64,000 nucleotides of DNA. It comes from Phascolarctos cinereus. Taxonomy: Eukaryota; Chordata; Mammalia; Diprotodontia; Phascolarctidae. This document shows positions 24,590 through 33,640 of this stretch, one piece after another. A program made the translations under genes and the position numbers. The stretch covers positions 5,495,001-5,559,000 of the forward strand of contig NW_018343969.1 of the NCBI RefSeq assembly GCF_002099425.1, read 5' to 3'. Position 1 is the stretch's first letter. Every line of letters begins with the position of its first letter. Under the pieces are notes generated by a model that saw only the letters and a program-made list of their open reading frames with translations, made no database searches and was not told the DNA's origin.

Positions 24590-25725
24590 GTTTCTTCTCT
24601 TCATTAATTTTAATGTTAACTTCATTCAGGGACAAGACTCATTTCTAACCTTTTTCCATTGCCTTTGGCCAGATTAGTGGTCCAGTCTCATTTATTATCC
24701 TCTCAGTTAGTCATTCTACACATAAGATTTCCTTCTGTCTGTTCTTCTGTGATGCCACTGTTTCTCTATGATACTTGTCACATAGTAACCAGTTAGTAAA
24801 CATTCTCTGAAATATTCTTTATCAGCTTTTTGCCCTAAAAATCTTAAATTTAATTTGTAAAAGTTGATGTCTTACACATTAAAGGTTAAGATGTTTTCTA
24901 ATACAGAGCAAATATTCAAGTGAAACACACTTGATGCTTCATAATAAGAAATAAAGGCACATAAGAGACTTAGAAATGTAATTCCTTGAAAGAAGAGACT
25001 GGTCCATTTTGTATCATTGTATGCTTTTGCACATAACAAGCATTTAATAACTATTTGTTGAACCTGATTACTGTATGAAATGAGTTTGATGAAGGAATGA
25101 TAATCGTTAAACACTAACTAAAATAATGTCAAGGGCATCAAAAAGCACAGAATATTTAATATGGTATCTGGAGGGGTAGAAAAATGGGGGATAATAGTTG
25201 TGTTAAGGTTAGGGAAAATAGAGAACAGAGTTGGCCTATTCTTAGGCAGAAAAAAGGTAGAAAAAAATCTGAAGGAAGGAAATGTGTTGATGAGCCCCTG
25301 TGATAAAGAAGAGTAGGCTTCAGCTCCTGGAGGAGGTTGGCAAAGAAACGACTAAAGCAACAATTGGCAAGATGTGTTTGGGGCTCAATCCAAGATACCA
25401 ACAGTGGAATGGTACACAATTCCCACCCCAATCTACCCCTCCAACTGGGTAACTGCCCCTGGACTTGTTTACTGCTGACCTCCCCCTGCTGTTCCTTTGT
25501 CCTGCCCTGCTCCCTACCCTCTGAAAAATCCATCAGTGGCCCTTAAGTCACTACCCAAGGCTTTCTTCTGGATCTGGGATCCATCGTTGGGCAGGGAACA
25601 TTGCTAATCCTTTCTCCAGTTTCTTGACCCAGTAACTTGCTCCATGATGGTCCAATTACCAATTGGAGCTTCCCCTCTTCTTTCTCCCTCTACCCCATAG
25701 TACCTAACAGCAGAATTTTAAAAAG
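24590..25725. other. Intronic stretch, nothing recognised
   Basis: Open frames of 69-125 codons lie on both strands at 25156-25546 in a rather GC-richer patch. They overlap each other and show no domain I know. A fragment GAACCTGATTA with ACAAGCATTTAATAACTATT near 25040 may be an L2 scrap. Confidence 0.4.
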
Positions 25726-25726
25726 T

Positions 25727-25930
25727 TGTTATTGTTGTTCATCCATTCAGTCATGTCGGACTCTTTGTGACCCAATCGAACATGGCACTCCAGGCCCATC
25801 TATCCGCCACTATCTCTCAAAGTCTATCAAAGTTCGTGTTCATTGGTTCTACGATACTATCCATCCATCTCATCCTCTGCTATTGCCTTTTCCTTTTGCC
25901 TTCAATCTTTCCCAATATCAGGGAGAAAAA
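25727..25930 (-). mobile_element. RTE LINE fragment (BovB-like)
   Basis: TCAGTCATGTCGGACTCTTT, GTGACCCAATCGAACATGGC, CCATCCATCTCATCCTCTGC and TTTGCCTTCAATCTTTCCCA are the reverse complement of the 3' coding/UTR part of BovB-type RTE elements. Marsupials are known to carry related RTEs whose tails the Mar-1 SINEs share. Confidence 0.75.
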
Positions 25931-25944
25931 CCACCTGTGATGCT

Positions 25945-26056
25945 TATAATTTATTTGAAATTGGACAATCATCTTAACCTCTTGGACCTTATTTTCCTCA
26001 TCTGTAAATGAAGGGGTTGTAATAGATTGTCTTTGAGGTCTCTTCTAGCTCTAAAA
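25945..26056 (+). mobile_element. MIR-type SINE, 3' half
   Basis: CATCTTAACCTCTTGGACCT, TTTTCCTCATCTGTAAATG and GGTCTCTTCTAGCTCTAAAA then ACTATGATC match a plus-strand MIR ending where the next SINE inserted. Confidence 0.75.
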
Positions 26057-26068
26057 CTATGATCTAAT

Positions 26069-26226
26069 AGAGGGCATCTAGGTGGCACAGTGGATAGAGC
26101 ACCGGCCCTGAAGTCAGAAGGACCTAAGTTCAAATCTGGCCTCAGACCAAACACTTGACACTTACTAGCTGTGTGACTGTGGGCAAGTCATTTAACCCCA
26201 ATTGCCTAAAAAGGGAAAAAAAAACC
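26069..26226 (+). mobile_element. Mar-1/WSINE-type CORE-SINE, well preserved
   Basis: GGGCATCTAGGTGGCACAGT, GGATAGAGCACCGGCCCTGA, GTTCAAATCTGGCCTCAGA, CTAGCTGTGTGACTGTGGGC and an A-rich tail. It is flanked by CTATGATCTAAT at 26057-26068 and CTATGATGTAAT at 26227-26238, a 12-bp target-site duplication with one mismatch, so it is one of the younger insertions here. Confidence 0.93.
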
Positions 26227-26319
26227 CTATGATGTAATTTATCAAATCAGCCTATTCCTCTTTAGGAGGGCTCCAGTTATTAGGAAAGATGTCTTTATAT
26301 TGAACCAAGTCGTTGTACA

Positions 26320-26495
26320 CCCTCATTTTTACAGATGAGGAAATTAAGATTTGAAGAAATTAAATTAACCTAAAGAGTTTAAATTACTTGCTCAAGGTTA
26401 GTGGAGAGGGAAAGGAGAAATACAAATAGCACAGCTACAATGAGAACCCATGAAATCTGATGCCAATTTCAGGGCCCTTTCTACTAAAAACATTC
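26320..26495 (-). mobile_element. MIR-type SINE
   Basis: TTTTACAGATGAGGAAATTA, TACTTGCTCAAGGTTAGTGG, GAGAACCCATGAAATCTGAT: reversed MIR, with extra sequence in the middle. Confidence 0.65.
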
Positions 26496-26562
26496 TGCTA
26501 AGCATAAAACTTAAACTGATACCTCTTCTAGAAGCCAATATCATCTCATCATAAAGAAAATT

Positions 26563-26612
26563 TACATACATACATGTATGTGTATATATGTATGTATGTA
26601 TGTATGTATGTG
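26563..26612. repeat. (TATG)n/(CATA)n microsatellite
   Basis: CATACATACATG turns into TATGTATGTATG repeats, making a short natural inverted repeat. Confidence 0.9.
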
Positions 26613-26689
26613 TTTTATTTTTTTAGTCTGCAAAAATCGTCCAACAAAAAGTTTCAAATCTCTTGCAACTCATCAACATAAAATGAATT

Positions 26690-26835
26690 CTGTCATTGCC
26701 TTATTAGCATAATGAGGTTTTATTAAACCTCATTAATTCAGACCAATTTCATGAAAAATCTTGTTTCAATTGAAGAAAAATGTAAATGATAGAAATTGAA
26801 GAGCGATAGTTTTATTTCTTTCAAATTAATTCTGT
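26690..26835 (+). repeat. Unassigned repeat family, copy A
   Basis: Shares TGCCTTATTAGCATAAT exactly with the reverse strand at about 30388-30405. Weaker similarity continues through CTAATTCA and GAAAAA(A)ATG into AATGA(T/C)AG(A/G)AATT. I do not know the family. It includes a perfect 11-bp-arm hairpin at 26710-26735. Confidence 0.5.
26710..26735. repeat. Perfect inverted repeat (11-bp arms, 4-base loop)
   Basis: TAATGAGGTTT, loop TATT, then AAACCTCATTA. Arms match without error. Copy B of the surrounding repeat lacks most of the left arm, so the hairpin is not shared by the family. Confidence 0.85.
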
Positions 26836-27074
26836 AGCCATAAGTAATCTCTACTATAGATTTTTCAGGGAACTGCTTTAACTGACATCTATCAATTATG
26901 TATAGATAATTAGATCTTTCTAACACAAGGGTGTTTGAAAACAGTATATCCTTTTCCAGAACTATCAGAATAATGTGTTACTCAAGTGAGTTTTTCAGGC
27001 CATTGAATCTTGTCTCTTTAAGCACTGAAATTTGTTTTAGTTTAATAATTTCTGAGAGAAAGTGGTTCAGTGAT

Positions 27075-27180
27075 CAACCCTCTGTTGAGCATTTACTATG
27101 TCCAAAGCTCCATACTCTGAGCAGTAGAGAAGGTTTGGTGAAAACAAGGCCCCTGCCCTCATCTTTATAGAATGTATGAT
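27075..27180 (-). mobile_element. L2 LINE 3' end, diverged
   Basis: GTTGAGCATTTACTATGTCC, CATACTCTGAGCAGTAG and AAGGCCCCTGCCCTCATC follow the reversed L2 tail. Confidence 0.55.
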
Positions 27181-27352
27181 ATGTTTTCTTCTTCCATGCT
27201 AAAACCTACCCTGCATAGAGTATAATCATTTCTCAATGATTAGGAATTATTGCAAATATTATGTAATTCAATTTTTATGCCCATTGAGGTGCATATATAA
27301 TCACTGTCTGACACAAAGCTTCAGGTGTACTAAGTTTATATTGTCTTTCTAT

Positions 27353-27368
27353 CCTGTCTTCTCTTGTC
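27353..27368. repeat. Left copy of flanking target-site duplication
   Basis: CCTGTCTTCTCTTGTC. The right copy at 29555-29575 has the same ends with five extra CT-rich bases inside. Three bases (TAC) separate it from the T-run. Confidence 0.7.
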
Positions 27369-27381
27369 TACTTTTTTTTTT

Positions 27382-27870
27382 CTTTCAGCCAAAGACAAGG
27401 TTTATTAGAACATCCATCATATTGGGCAGACTCTTAAGGAGTCTGAACATTAGTAAGCTGTTGGCTAGATTATAAGAATCTAATCAATGGCTAGATTTTA
27501 GGAATCTGAGCAGTGGCTAGATTATAAGAATCTAAGCATCTTAATGGAGACAAGATGGATCTCATATACAGAAAGACTATGGGAGGGATCTAGGAGTGGC
27601 CAAGTAGTCTATGAAGTAATAGAAATCCAGGGGTGGCCAAGGGAGAATGGAGCCTAGATAGGATTAAGGGTGAGAAGTGGCCTGAGGACATAGGGAGGTC
27701 TAGGCTAGGTTAAGGGTAAAAGAGAATTGGGAGATTTGGCGTAGTCACAAAGAAAGTCCAGTTGATGGGATTGTAGCCTCAGGCTACAGCCAGAGATTTG
27801 GCCATGTGGGAAAATCCAGGGTTTTTCCTTTTGGGGTCTAGATCTCATCCTCATCATTCCCCCCTCAAAT
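27382..27870 (-). repeat. ERV 3' terminal part (U3 plus R)
   Basis: On the minus strand it starts near the end of the Env-like frame and ends in GGCTGAAAG directly before the A-run. AATAAACC lies about 20 bases before the end as expected for the poly(A) signal. About three units of a near 29-base tandem motif (GATTCTTATAATCTAGCCA) lie within it. Confidence 0.7.
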
Positions 27871-29369
27871 AAATGGGACCCAAATTCTTTTGGGGTAAGG
27901 GGTGAACGTCTTGGAAACTGCTTCCTGCTAGCAAGGGGCTTAGAGCTGTCCCTGCCTCAAGGGGATCCCAAAGAGGAAATTGACTGGCACTGAGCACAGG
28001 CTGCATCCAGGGAACGATGGGAGACATTGGCTGGTAGCCCCTACTGTTTGCTATCAACTTCAGGTGAATGGCCTGTAGTCTGGAAGACACAAATCTGACA
28101 GAAAAAACTGCAGGGCCCAGATATAAAGCAGGGACTAGATTTAGAGCCCAAATGAGAGGATAAAACATCCTTAGCTCTTTTTGGATTCAGATAATTCAGT
28201 TTTCCAACCATGCAGTATAAAATCCACCACACAGCCAGACTTAGGAATAGCCAGGTGGGTAACATTCCCTTTCAAAGGAACATAATTGGGAAACTGAGCC
28301 AGGAGGATCCCATCTTAGACTGAGGGTAAAATTGTCCACTCAGCTTTTCCCAATGTTGACTTCCTACCAGTATCACCTTCTCTGAGTGGCTTGTGGCATT
28401 TCTCTCAGATGGTGGATTATTGATTATTGATAGATTATGACCCATCAGACATCTCAAAATAAAAACCTATGAGCTTTTACCTCAAACAGCAAGTTTTACT
28501 GATCACAGCTTAGGAAAAACTGTTCCAAGATTTATATCTCAAATTTAAATTTGTCCTGGTGTAAAAAGCAAATCATTAGAGATTTCTGTACGCTTGCAAA
28601 TTCTCAGCAAGCCATACATAACCCAAACAAGCCTTCTGGCCAGTTTGCACATTAAAACAATAACCAATAATAGCTAAATTATTCTAGCAGTAACCAAATT
28701 AGGAAAAGTTGCTTGACATAACTGATACAAAAAGTTCACCAATTTGAAACTTGAAACAAACCCTTTACCAATCAGGTGACTTCAGTTTTGTTAAATGTAT
28801 TTTCAAATTACTTTACACAGAGAATCAACATCTCATCATTAACAGTTAAAACTATAAATTTAAAAGAGCATGATTACCCAAGTTGGGAGGCTAGCTTCAT
28901 TATCTTGAGCAGGATGTGCTGAACCTGGCTGATGCTTCCAGGCAAAGGTTGTGCTAGGGCCCAAGGCCATTGCCAGGAGGGCCCACACTGTCAAAGGTGA
29001 AGGGTAAAGGGTGAAACTCTCTTCTCCTATGATTCAAGGGAAGGGAGTGACCAGGTTGTATAGGTGTTTCAAAACTCCTTAATGATCAATCACAAAACCT
29101 CCAGAATATGCCAAGATATTTTTACTGTTTTAACTTTCCCTGTAACCTTCATGAAGGAGAATTCAGAGGTGCAGAGAGAAGGGAGTAAGTAAGCCTCAGG
29201 GAACCAAAAAACAACTGCAGTTTTTCCCAATTCCCTAGCGCTGAGGGAATTAAAAGAATTGAGCATACACTTCCAGGTAGGATGTCCATCCATGTCCTCT
29301 ATTCTGTGGAAGGTATACCCAGGTCCATGGCCTTGAACTGACCTGATGTGGTTTAGGGGTTTAGGGGTG

Positions 29370-29554
29370 CTGGACCCCAAAATCACAATGTGCAGGTCCT
29401 GTCTGAAAGAATTCGACCCACACCTTCTTTCATCCAAAATCAGGGTTTATTGAAGATTCGCCATGTTAGCTAGACTCTTAAGGAATCTGGGCATCTGTGG
29501 GCTATTGGCTAGATTGTGAAAATCTACACAGTGGCCAGATTATAAGAATCCCAG
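29370..29554 (-). repeat. ERV 5' terminal part (R plus U5)
   Basis: On the minus strand it starts GGGATTCTTATAATCTGGCC, has AATAAACCC, passes GGATGAAAG (homologous to the end of the other copy) and runs on into a U5 part absent from the left copy. No U3 is seen before it. Confidence 0.65.
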
Positions 29555-29575
29555 CCTGTCTTCTCTCTTCTTGTC
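29555..29575. repeat. Right copy of flanking target-site duplication
   Basis: Starts CCTGTCTTCTCT and ends CTTGTC. It matches 27353-27368 apart from a CTTCT addition that looks like slippage. Confidence 0.7.
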
Positions 29576-29579
29576 AGCA

Positions 29580-30245
29580 TTTCCTTTTTTGATGCTGTCA
29601 GTATGTGGATTGCCATCAGTCTCATCCTACTTTGTTGATTCCTCTCTCCTGTCAGTTGAAGCTTAGAACAAATGAATTTTGCCATGGGAAACCAAATAAC
29701 TAAGCTTGTTTAAGTTGATTCAGTGCAAGTCAACCAACACTTATTTATCACTAATCAACGTGCTAAATGTGAGGGAATGGAAGATGAAAAGCAGTAATCT
29801 CTTCTTATCTATTAGGTCACTCTCTGTTCCCTACAAATATGTTCAGATCTTCCCTTTTCTAAAGAAAACAAAATAACAACAACAAAAAAAACCACTTTCT
29901 TGATCCTGCCATACTCACGTTACCCTATAAGTTTTCCCATTTATGGCTAAACTCCTAGAAAGTGTAGTCTATATTCTTTGTCCCTATTTACTCACAAGTG
30001 ATTCACTTTTTAACTTCTTGTGATGTCTTCTTGTTCCTGAAGTCATATGTATTGTTTTCAGTCACCTGCATATATGTTAAAAGGATGTAATTATATATAA
30101 ATATTTGATATAAATTTGTTAGAGCAAGCCTCCTTAACATTCTGTACAACAAAATATATATGTATTTATATATTTCTGTTTGATGTGTATGTTAGAGAAT
30201 TAAGATTAATATTTTATGTAATAATAGTATTAATATTTAATATTA
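29580..30245. other. Intronic stretch, AT-rich, nothing recognised
   Basis: The end (about 30170-30260) is a strongly AT-rich tract of TTAATATT-type sequence with short palindromes such as ATTAATATTTAATATTAAT. Confidence 0.5.
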
Positions 30246-30249
30246 ATAT

Positions 30250-30412
30250 TTTATAATAAAATTCTTACAACTCCATTATAAAACTGAAAAGCAAAAGAGA
30301 ATTTGCATATCATTAATTCCTGTCATTCATTTTTTTCTTTTAGTGAGGCAAGCCTTTCAACAAAATAGATTTGAATTAGTGAGATCTTATTATGCTAATA
30401 AGGCATAATTGA
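30250..30412 (-). repeat. Unassigned repeat family, copy B (inverted relative to copy A)
   Basis: Its reverse complement contains TGCCTTATTAGCATAAT followed by ACTAATTCAAATCTATTTTG and GAAAAAAATGACAGGAATTA, which parallel 26696-26790. It lies 3.7 kb from copy A on the other side of the retroviral fossil. Confidence 0.5.
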
Positions 30413-30519
30413 TCTTTTATAGCTGTTCTGAATGGCTGAATCCAATGACCTTTTCTTAATCCTTAAATTCTGTGACTTTTTGCAGAATTCAAGACCATTG
30501 AGTGCAAATGAATTTTTGG

Positions 30520-31080
30520 GAGTTATTGCAAGCCAGCATTCCCCTAGGCAAGGGAGAACTCTGTGCAGCCCAGCAAGGCCCCACTCCGGTGACTCCACCC
30601 CCAGCACAAGCCACCAGCAAGGCCTTGACACCATTGCTGACCGGTAGTGAATCCCCATCCTGGGAATAGCTAAAAGTGAAACCCTACCAGTTTACCAGTA
30701 GGGAGACCCTGTTTCCATAGCAACCCAACAGCAGGGCCTTACCTCTGGGGCCTATCAACAACAAAATTACTTCTCCAGGGCCTGCTAGCAGAGAGGCCCT
30801 CCAGGGCTAGCCACCAGAAAGACCCTATTACCATAGCAATCCAGCAACAAGAGTCCACCCCTAGAGCAGGCCAGCAGCTCAACCTCACACTCAGGGGAAG
30901 GCAAAGCGGAAGCCCCACTCCCCAGTACAAGCCAGAAATGAAGCCTACCCACCAGAGAAAGCAAGCAGCTAAGCCCTGCAGCCCAGGAAAGCCAGCAGTA
31001 AGACCAAAAGCACCAGCAAAAGAAACCAGGGCAGTGCAAGACCAGAACCCAAATCTCACATAAAAACACCTAGTCACAAA
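30520..31080 (+). repeat. Degenerate tandem units in the L1 5' leader
   Basis: A CAGCA(A/G)GGCC-like core recurs about every 35-45 bases, for example at CCCAGCAAGGCCCCACTC, CCAGCAAGGCCTTGACAC, CAACAGCAGGGCCTTACC, GCTAGCAGAGAGGCCCTC and AGCAGCTAAGCCCTGCAG. Such arrays act as promoter in other L1 families, which is inference here. Confidence 0.65.
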
Positions 31081-31985
31081 AAAGGGGAGAAAAAAAGAGT
31101 GAAAAACGAAAACAAACAAACAAACAAAAAAAAAAAGCTTGACTATAGAAACTTACTATGGTAATAGGGAAGATCAAGGCATAAACTTAGAAGAGGTTGA
31201 TAGTGTCAAAGTGGTTATATGTGAAGCCTCCAAGAAAAATGTAATTTGGTCTTGAGCCCAAAAAGAATTCCGGGAAGAGCTTTAAAAGGCTTTTAAAAAG
31301 CAAATTAGAGAAGTAGAAGAAAAATTGGGAAATGAAAGTAATGCAAGAGAATCATGAAAAAAGAGTCAATGGCATGGGAAAAGATATACAAAAAAATTTA
31401 CTAGGGAAACTAACTCCCAAAAAAATAGAATTGGCTAAATGGAAAAGGAAGTACAAAAGTTCACTGAAGAAAATAATTCCTTAAAAATGAAAATGGAAAT
31501 GGAAAATAATGACTCTATGAGACATCAAGATAGGATAAAACAAAATCAAAAGAGTAAAAAAAAAAAAAGAAAATGTGAAATTTCTCATTGGAAAAACAAA
31601 TGACCTAGAAAACAGGAGAGATAATATAAGAATTATTGGACTATTTAAAAGCCATGATTAAAAAAAAGAAGCTTAGACAGCATCTTTCAAGAAATTATCA
31701 AAGAAAACTGTCCTTATATATTACAACCAGATGGCAAAATAGAAATTGAAAGAATACATCAATCGCCACCTGAAAGAGATCCCAAAATGAAAATTCCCAG
31801 AAACATCATAGCCAAATTCCACAGTTCACAGATCAAGGAGAAAGAATTGCAAGCAGCCAAAAAGAACACTAGAGAGAATAAGAATCAATGGAGCTTTCCT
31901 TAAAATAAGTAATATTTATCTAAAACCATCAGCAAGTATTTTCTGTAATGGGAATAAACTAGAAGCCTTCCCAGTACAATCAGGA

Positions 31986-32189
31986 GTGAAGCAAAGATGT
32001 CCATTATCACTTCTATTATTCAATGTTGTGTTAGAAACTATAGCAGTAAGAGAAGAAAAAGAAAATAAAACAGGCAATGAGAAGGCAAAACTATCATTCT
32101 TTACAGATGATATAATGCTATACTTAGAAAATCCTAGGGAATCAATAAAAAACAACTTGAAATTATTAACAACTTTAGCAAAGTTGTAG
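31986..32189 (+). pseudogene. L1 ORF2 reverse transcriptase fragment
   Basis: A 67-codon open piece, KQRCPLSLLLFNVVLETIAV ... SFFTDDIMLYLENPRESIKN. It holds the GxxQ(G)CPLSP region and the catalytic (F/Y)xDD motif as FTDD, so both catalytic aspartates are kept. It is part of the shortened L1 and not a separate gene. Endonuclease and C-terminal parts are absent. Confidence 0.85.
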
Positions 32190-32365
32190 AATACAAAATA
32201 AACACTCATAAATTGTTGGCATTTCTATATATTACCAACAAAGTCCAGAAGCAGGAGACAGAAAGCAAATTACATTTAAAATTACTATAGACAATGCAAA
32301 ATACTTGGTAGTCTACCTGCCAAGACAAACCCAGGAACTAAATGAACACAACTATTAAACACTGA

Positions 32366-33310
32366 GGTATGGGGGTGGGGTTCAAAGAGGAATAGCACCT
32401 CTTATATGAGGACTTGATGAGCCCTTTTCATGGCTGCTCATTCAATTTTGGTGTCTACCTGGCACTCAAATTTCACCCGTGGCTTCAAGAAGCTGAAGCA
32501 TTACAGCTGTCACACCCTTCTGAACCTTCTCAGCAGACAGGCTAAACCAGGTTGAGGGGAACTGATGGGTTTTCTACTGGTCAGCGAGTTAGGAGGATGT
32601 CTACCCCAAGCATGTGAAGACTTCCCCCAGAGGAATAAGCAGATGACAACAATTTGTTCCCATCACTGACCATCCCATTAAAGATACTGGACAAGTAGCA
32701 GACAGTGAATTAAGCTGGGATCAGAGACTGGGCCAGTCATAAACCACAGTCTGGAGTGATAGTCACCTAAGTAAAGTCAGCTTCAAGAAGTGTCTCATGA
32801 CAGAAATGCCACTAACAAGGCACTGACTCTTACAGTCCAGCAATGTTCTACACCTAAAAGGAACTTCATGAGAACTCTACAAAGGGAGAAAAGAATTGTT
32901 AGAAACCAGTTGTGAATTACCCCTTTGTCCAAGCATTCTCTACTATTACTCAATATCTTTGTACCATTTGTACCCACTCTCACAATGGACCCTAAAATCC
33001 AGACTTCTTTTTTGGAGGAAGGGGCTGTGTTGTAACTACTGTTCTTGCTATACCATCTTAGAAAATACCTTTGCTAAAAAGCTCATTAAATCAGCTAAAT
33101 AGTTAATGGAAAATCCACTATAGTAGGTTTTAAGCTACTAGAAACATAGCCACTTCTCATGTACTGCAATAATTCTCAGAGGGCAGTGATAGTCAACCCT
33201 CTGGCGACATAAAATGCCAATATGTGTGAATTGGGGATGTGGTGCATGAAAGAATCCTAGGAAGGAGCAGTCATATTGGCTGGAGAAAAATAAGGAGAGA
33301 GTATTGTCCT
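32366..33310. other. Unidentified stretch between two L1 pieces
   Basis: Moderately GC-rich sequence with no frame over about 70 codons. It does not look like L1. It may be an unknown repeat or ordinary intron, and I cannot decide. Confidence 0.4.
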
Positions 33311-33317
33311 GGAAACC

Positions 33318-33500
33318 AAAGAAGGCAGTTAGGTGGCAAAGCTTAGAATCAGGAAGACCCAAGTTTAAATTTTGCGTTAAATACTTGGAAGCTGTGTGAT
33401 ATGGGGAAAGTCACAAATCTTTCAGGCTCTGTTTTCTCACTTTTAAAGGGAGAAGACTGAATACACTGGCTTCTAAAGTCTCTTATACTTCTTAGAATAT
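33318..33500 (+). mobile_element. MIR/CORE-SINE
   Basis: AAGGCAGTTAGGTGGCAAAG, AGAATCAGGAAGACCCAAGT, TGGAAGCTGTGTGATATGGG and CAGGCTCTGTTTTCTCACTT are a plus-strand CORE-SINE. Confidence 0.75.
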
Positions 33501-33640
33501 AATATTCATCTTTTGAAGGAGAGAAGGTAGTCAATTTTAGCAAAAAAACAAAAACAAAAATAAAAAACTGCAGCTCAGTAAGGCAAGGTTTATGCTGAGA
33601 AAATGTCATCAGATTTGGCAGTTAAGAGGTCATCACAGGA

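Larger units (their letters stand above)
27369..29554 (-). mobile_element. Fossil class I (gamma-like) endogenous retrovirus, processed-type copy
   Basis: Minus-strand fossil, far shorter than a full provirus and clearly broken in many places. Parts seen: a terminal repeat of R plus U5 at about 29370-29554 and U3 plus R at about 27382-27870. Both carry AATAAA near GAATCT/GTTCT and CTTAAGAGTCT. Near 28090 a frame reads FVSSRLQAIHLKLI, which resembles the end of the Env transmembrane subunit of gamma-type ERVs such as syncytin-1. The left end stops where R ends and has ten A residues (27372-27381). A direct repeat CCTGTCTTCTCT...TGTC flanks it at 27353-27368 and 29555-29575. This suggests copying of an RNA by LINE machinery. 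The last 57 or so bases of the R copies differ at roughly one in five sites by eye, so it is old. Confidence 0.75.
30500..32365 (+). mobile_element. Marsupial L1 LINE, internally shortened (5' leader, ORF1, reverse transcriptase piece)
   Basis: 30500-31130 is a C- and A-rich leader built of degenerate CCAGCAAGGCC-type units. 31200-31890 matches L1 ORF1: ATTCCGGGAAGAGCTTTAAA, a coiled-coil-coding purine-rich part, GAAAATTGGGAAATGAAA, TTGGAAAAACAAATGACCTA, GAATTATTGGACTATTTAAA and AAAGAGATCCCAAAATGAAA. At about 31890 it jumps to the reverse transcriptase of ORF2. There CCATCAGCAAGTATTTTCTG, TTCTTTACAGATGATATAAT and AATCCTAGGGAATCAATAAA give the FTDDIMLYLENPRES motif in place of the usual FADDMM. 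ORF1's end and the endonuclease part are missing. It stops near AACACT at 32365 without a 3' end or tail. No intact frame remains. Confidence 0.85.

Noticed and set aside
25156-25546. 125-codon minus-strand and 69-codon plus-strand frames
   Set aside because: They overlap on opposite strands, with no known domain and no sign of a processed gene copy such as a tail or duplication.
27854-28265. Env-like frames as a possible captured host (syncytin-like) gene
   Set aside because: Only a short tail-like piece is visible in a clearly broken fossil; nothing supports a working gene.
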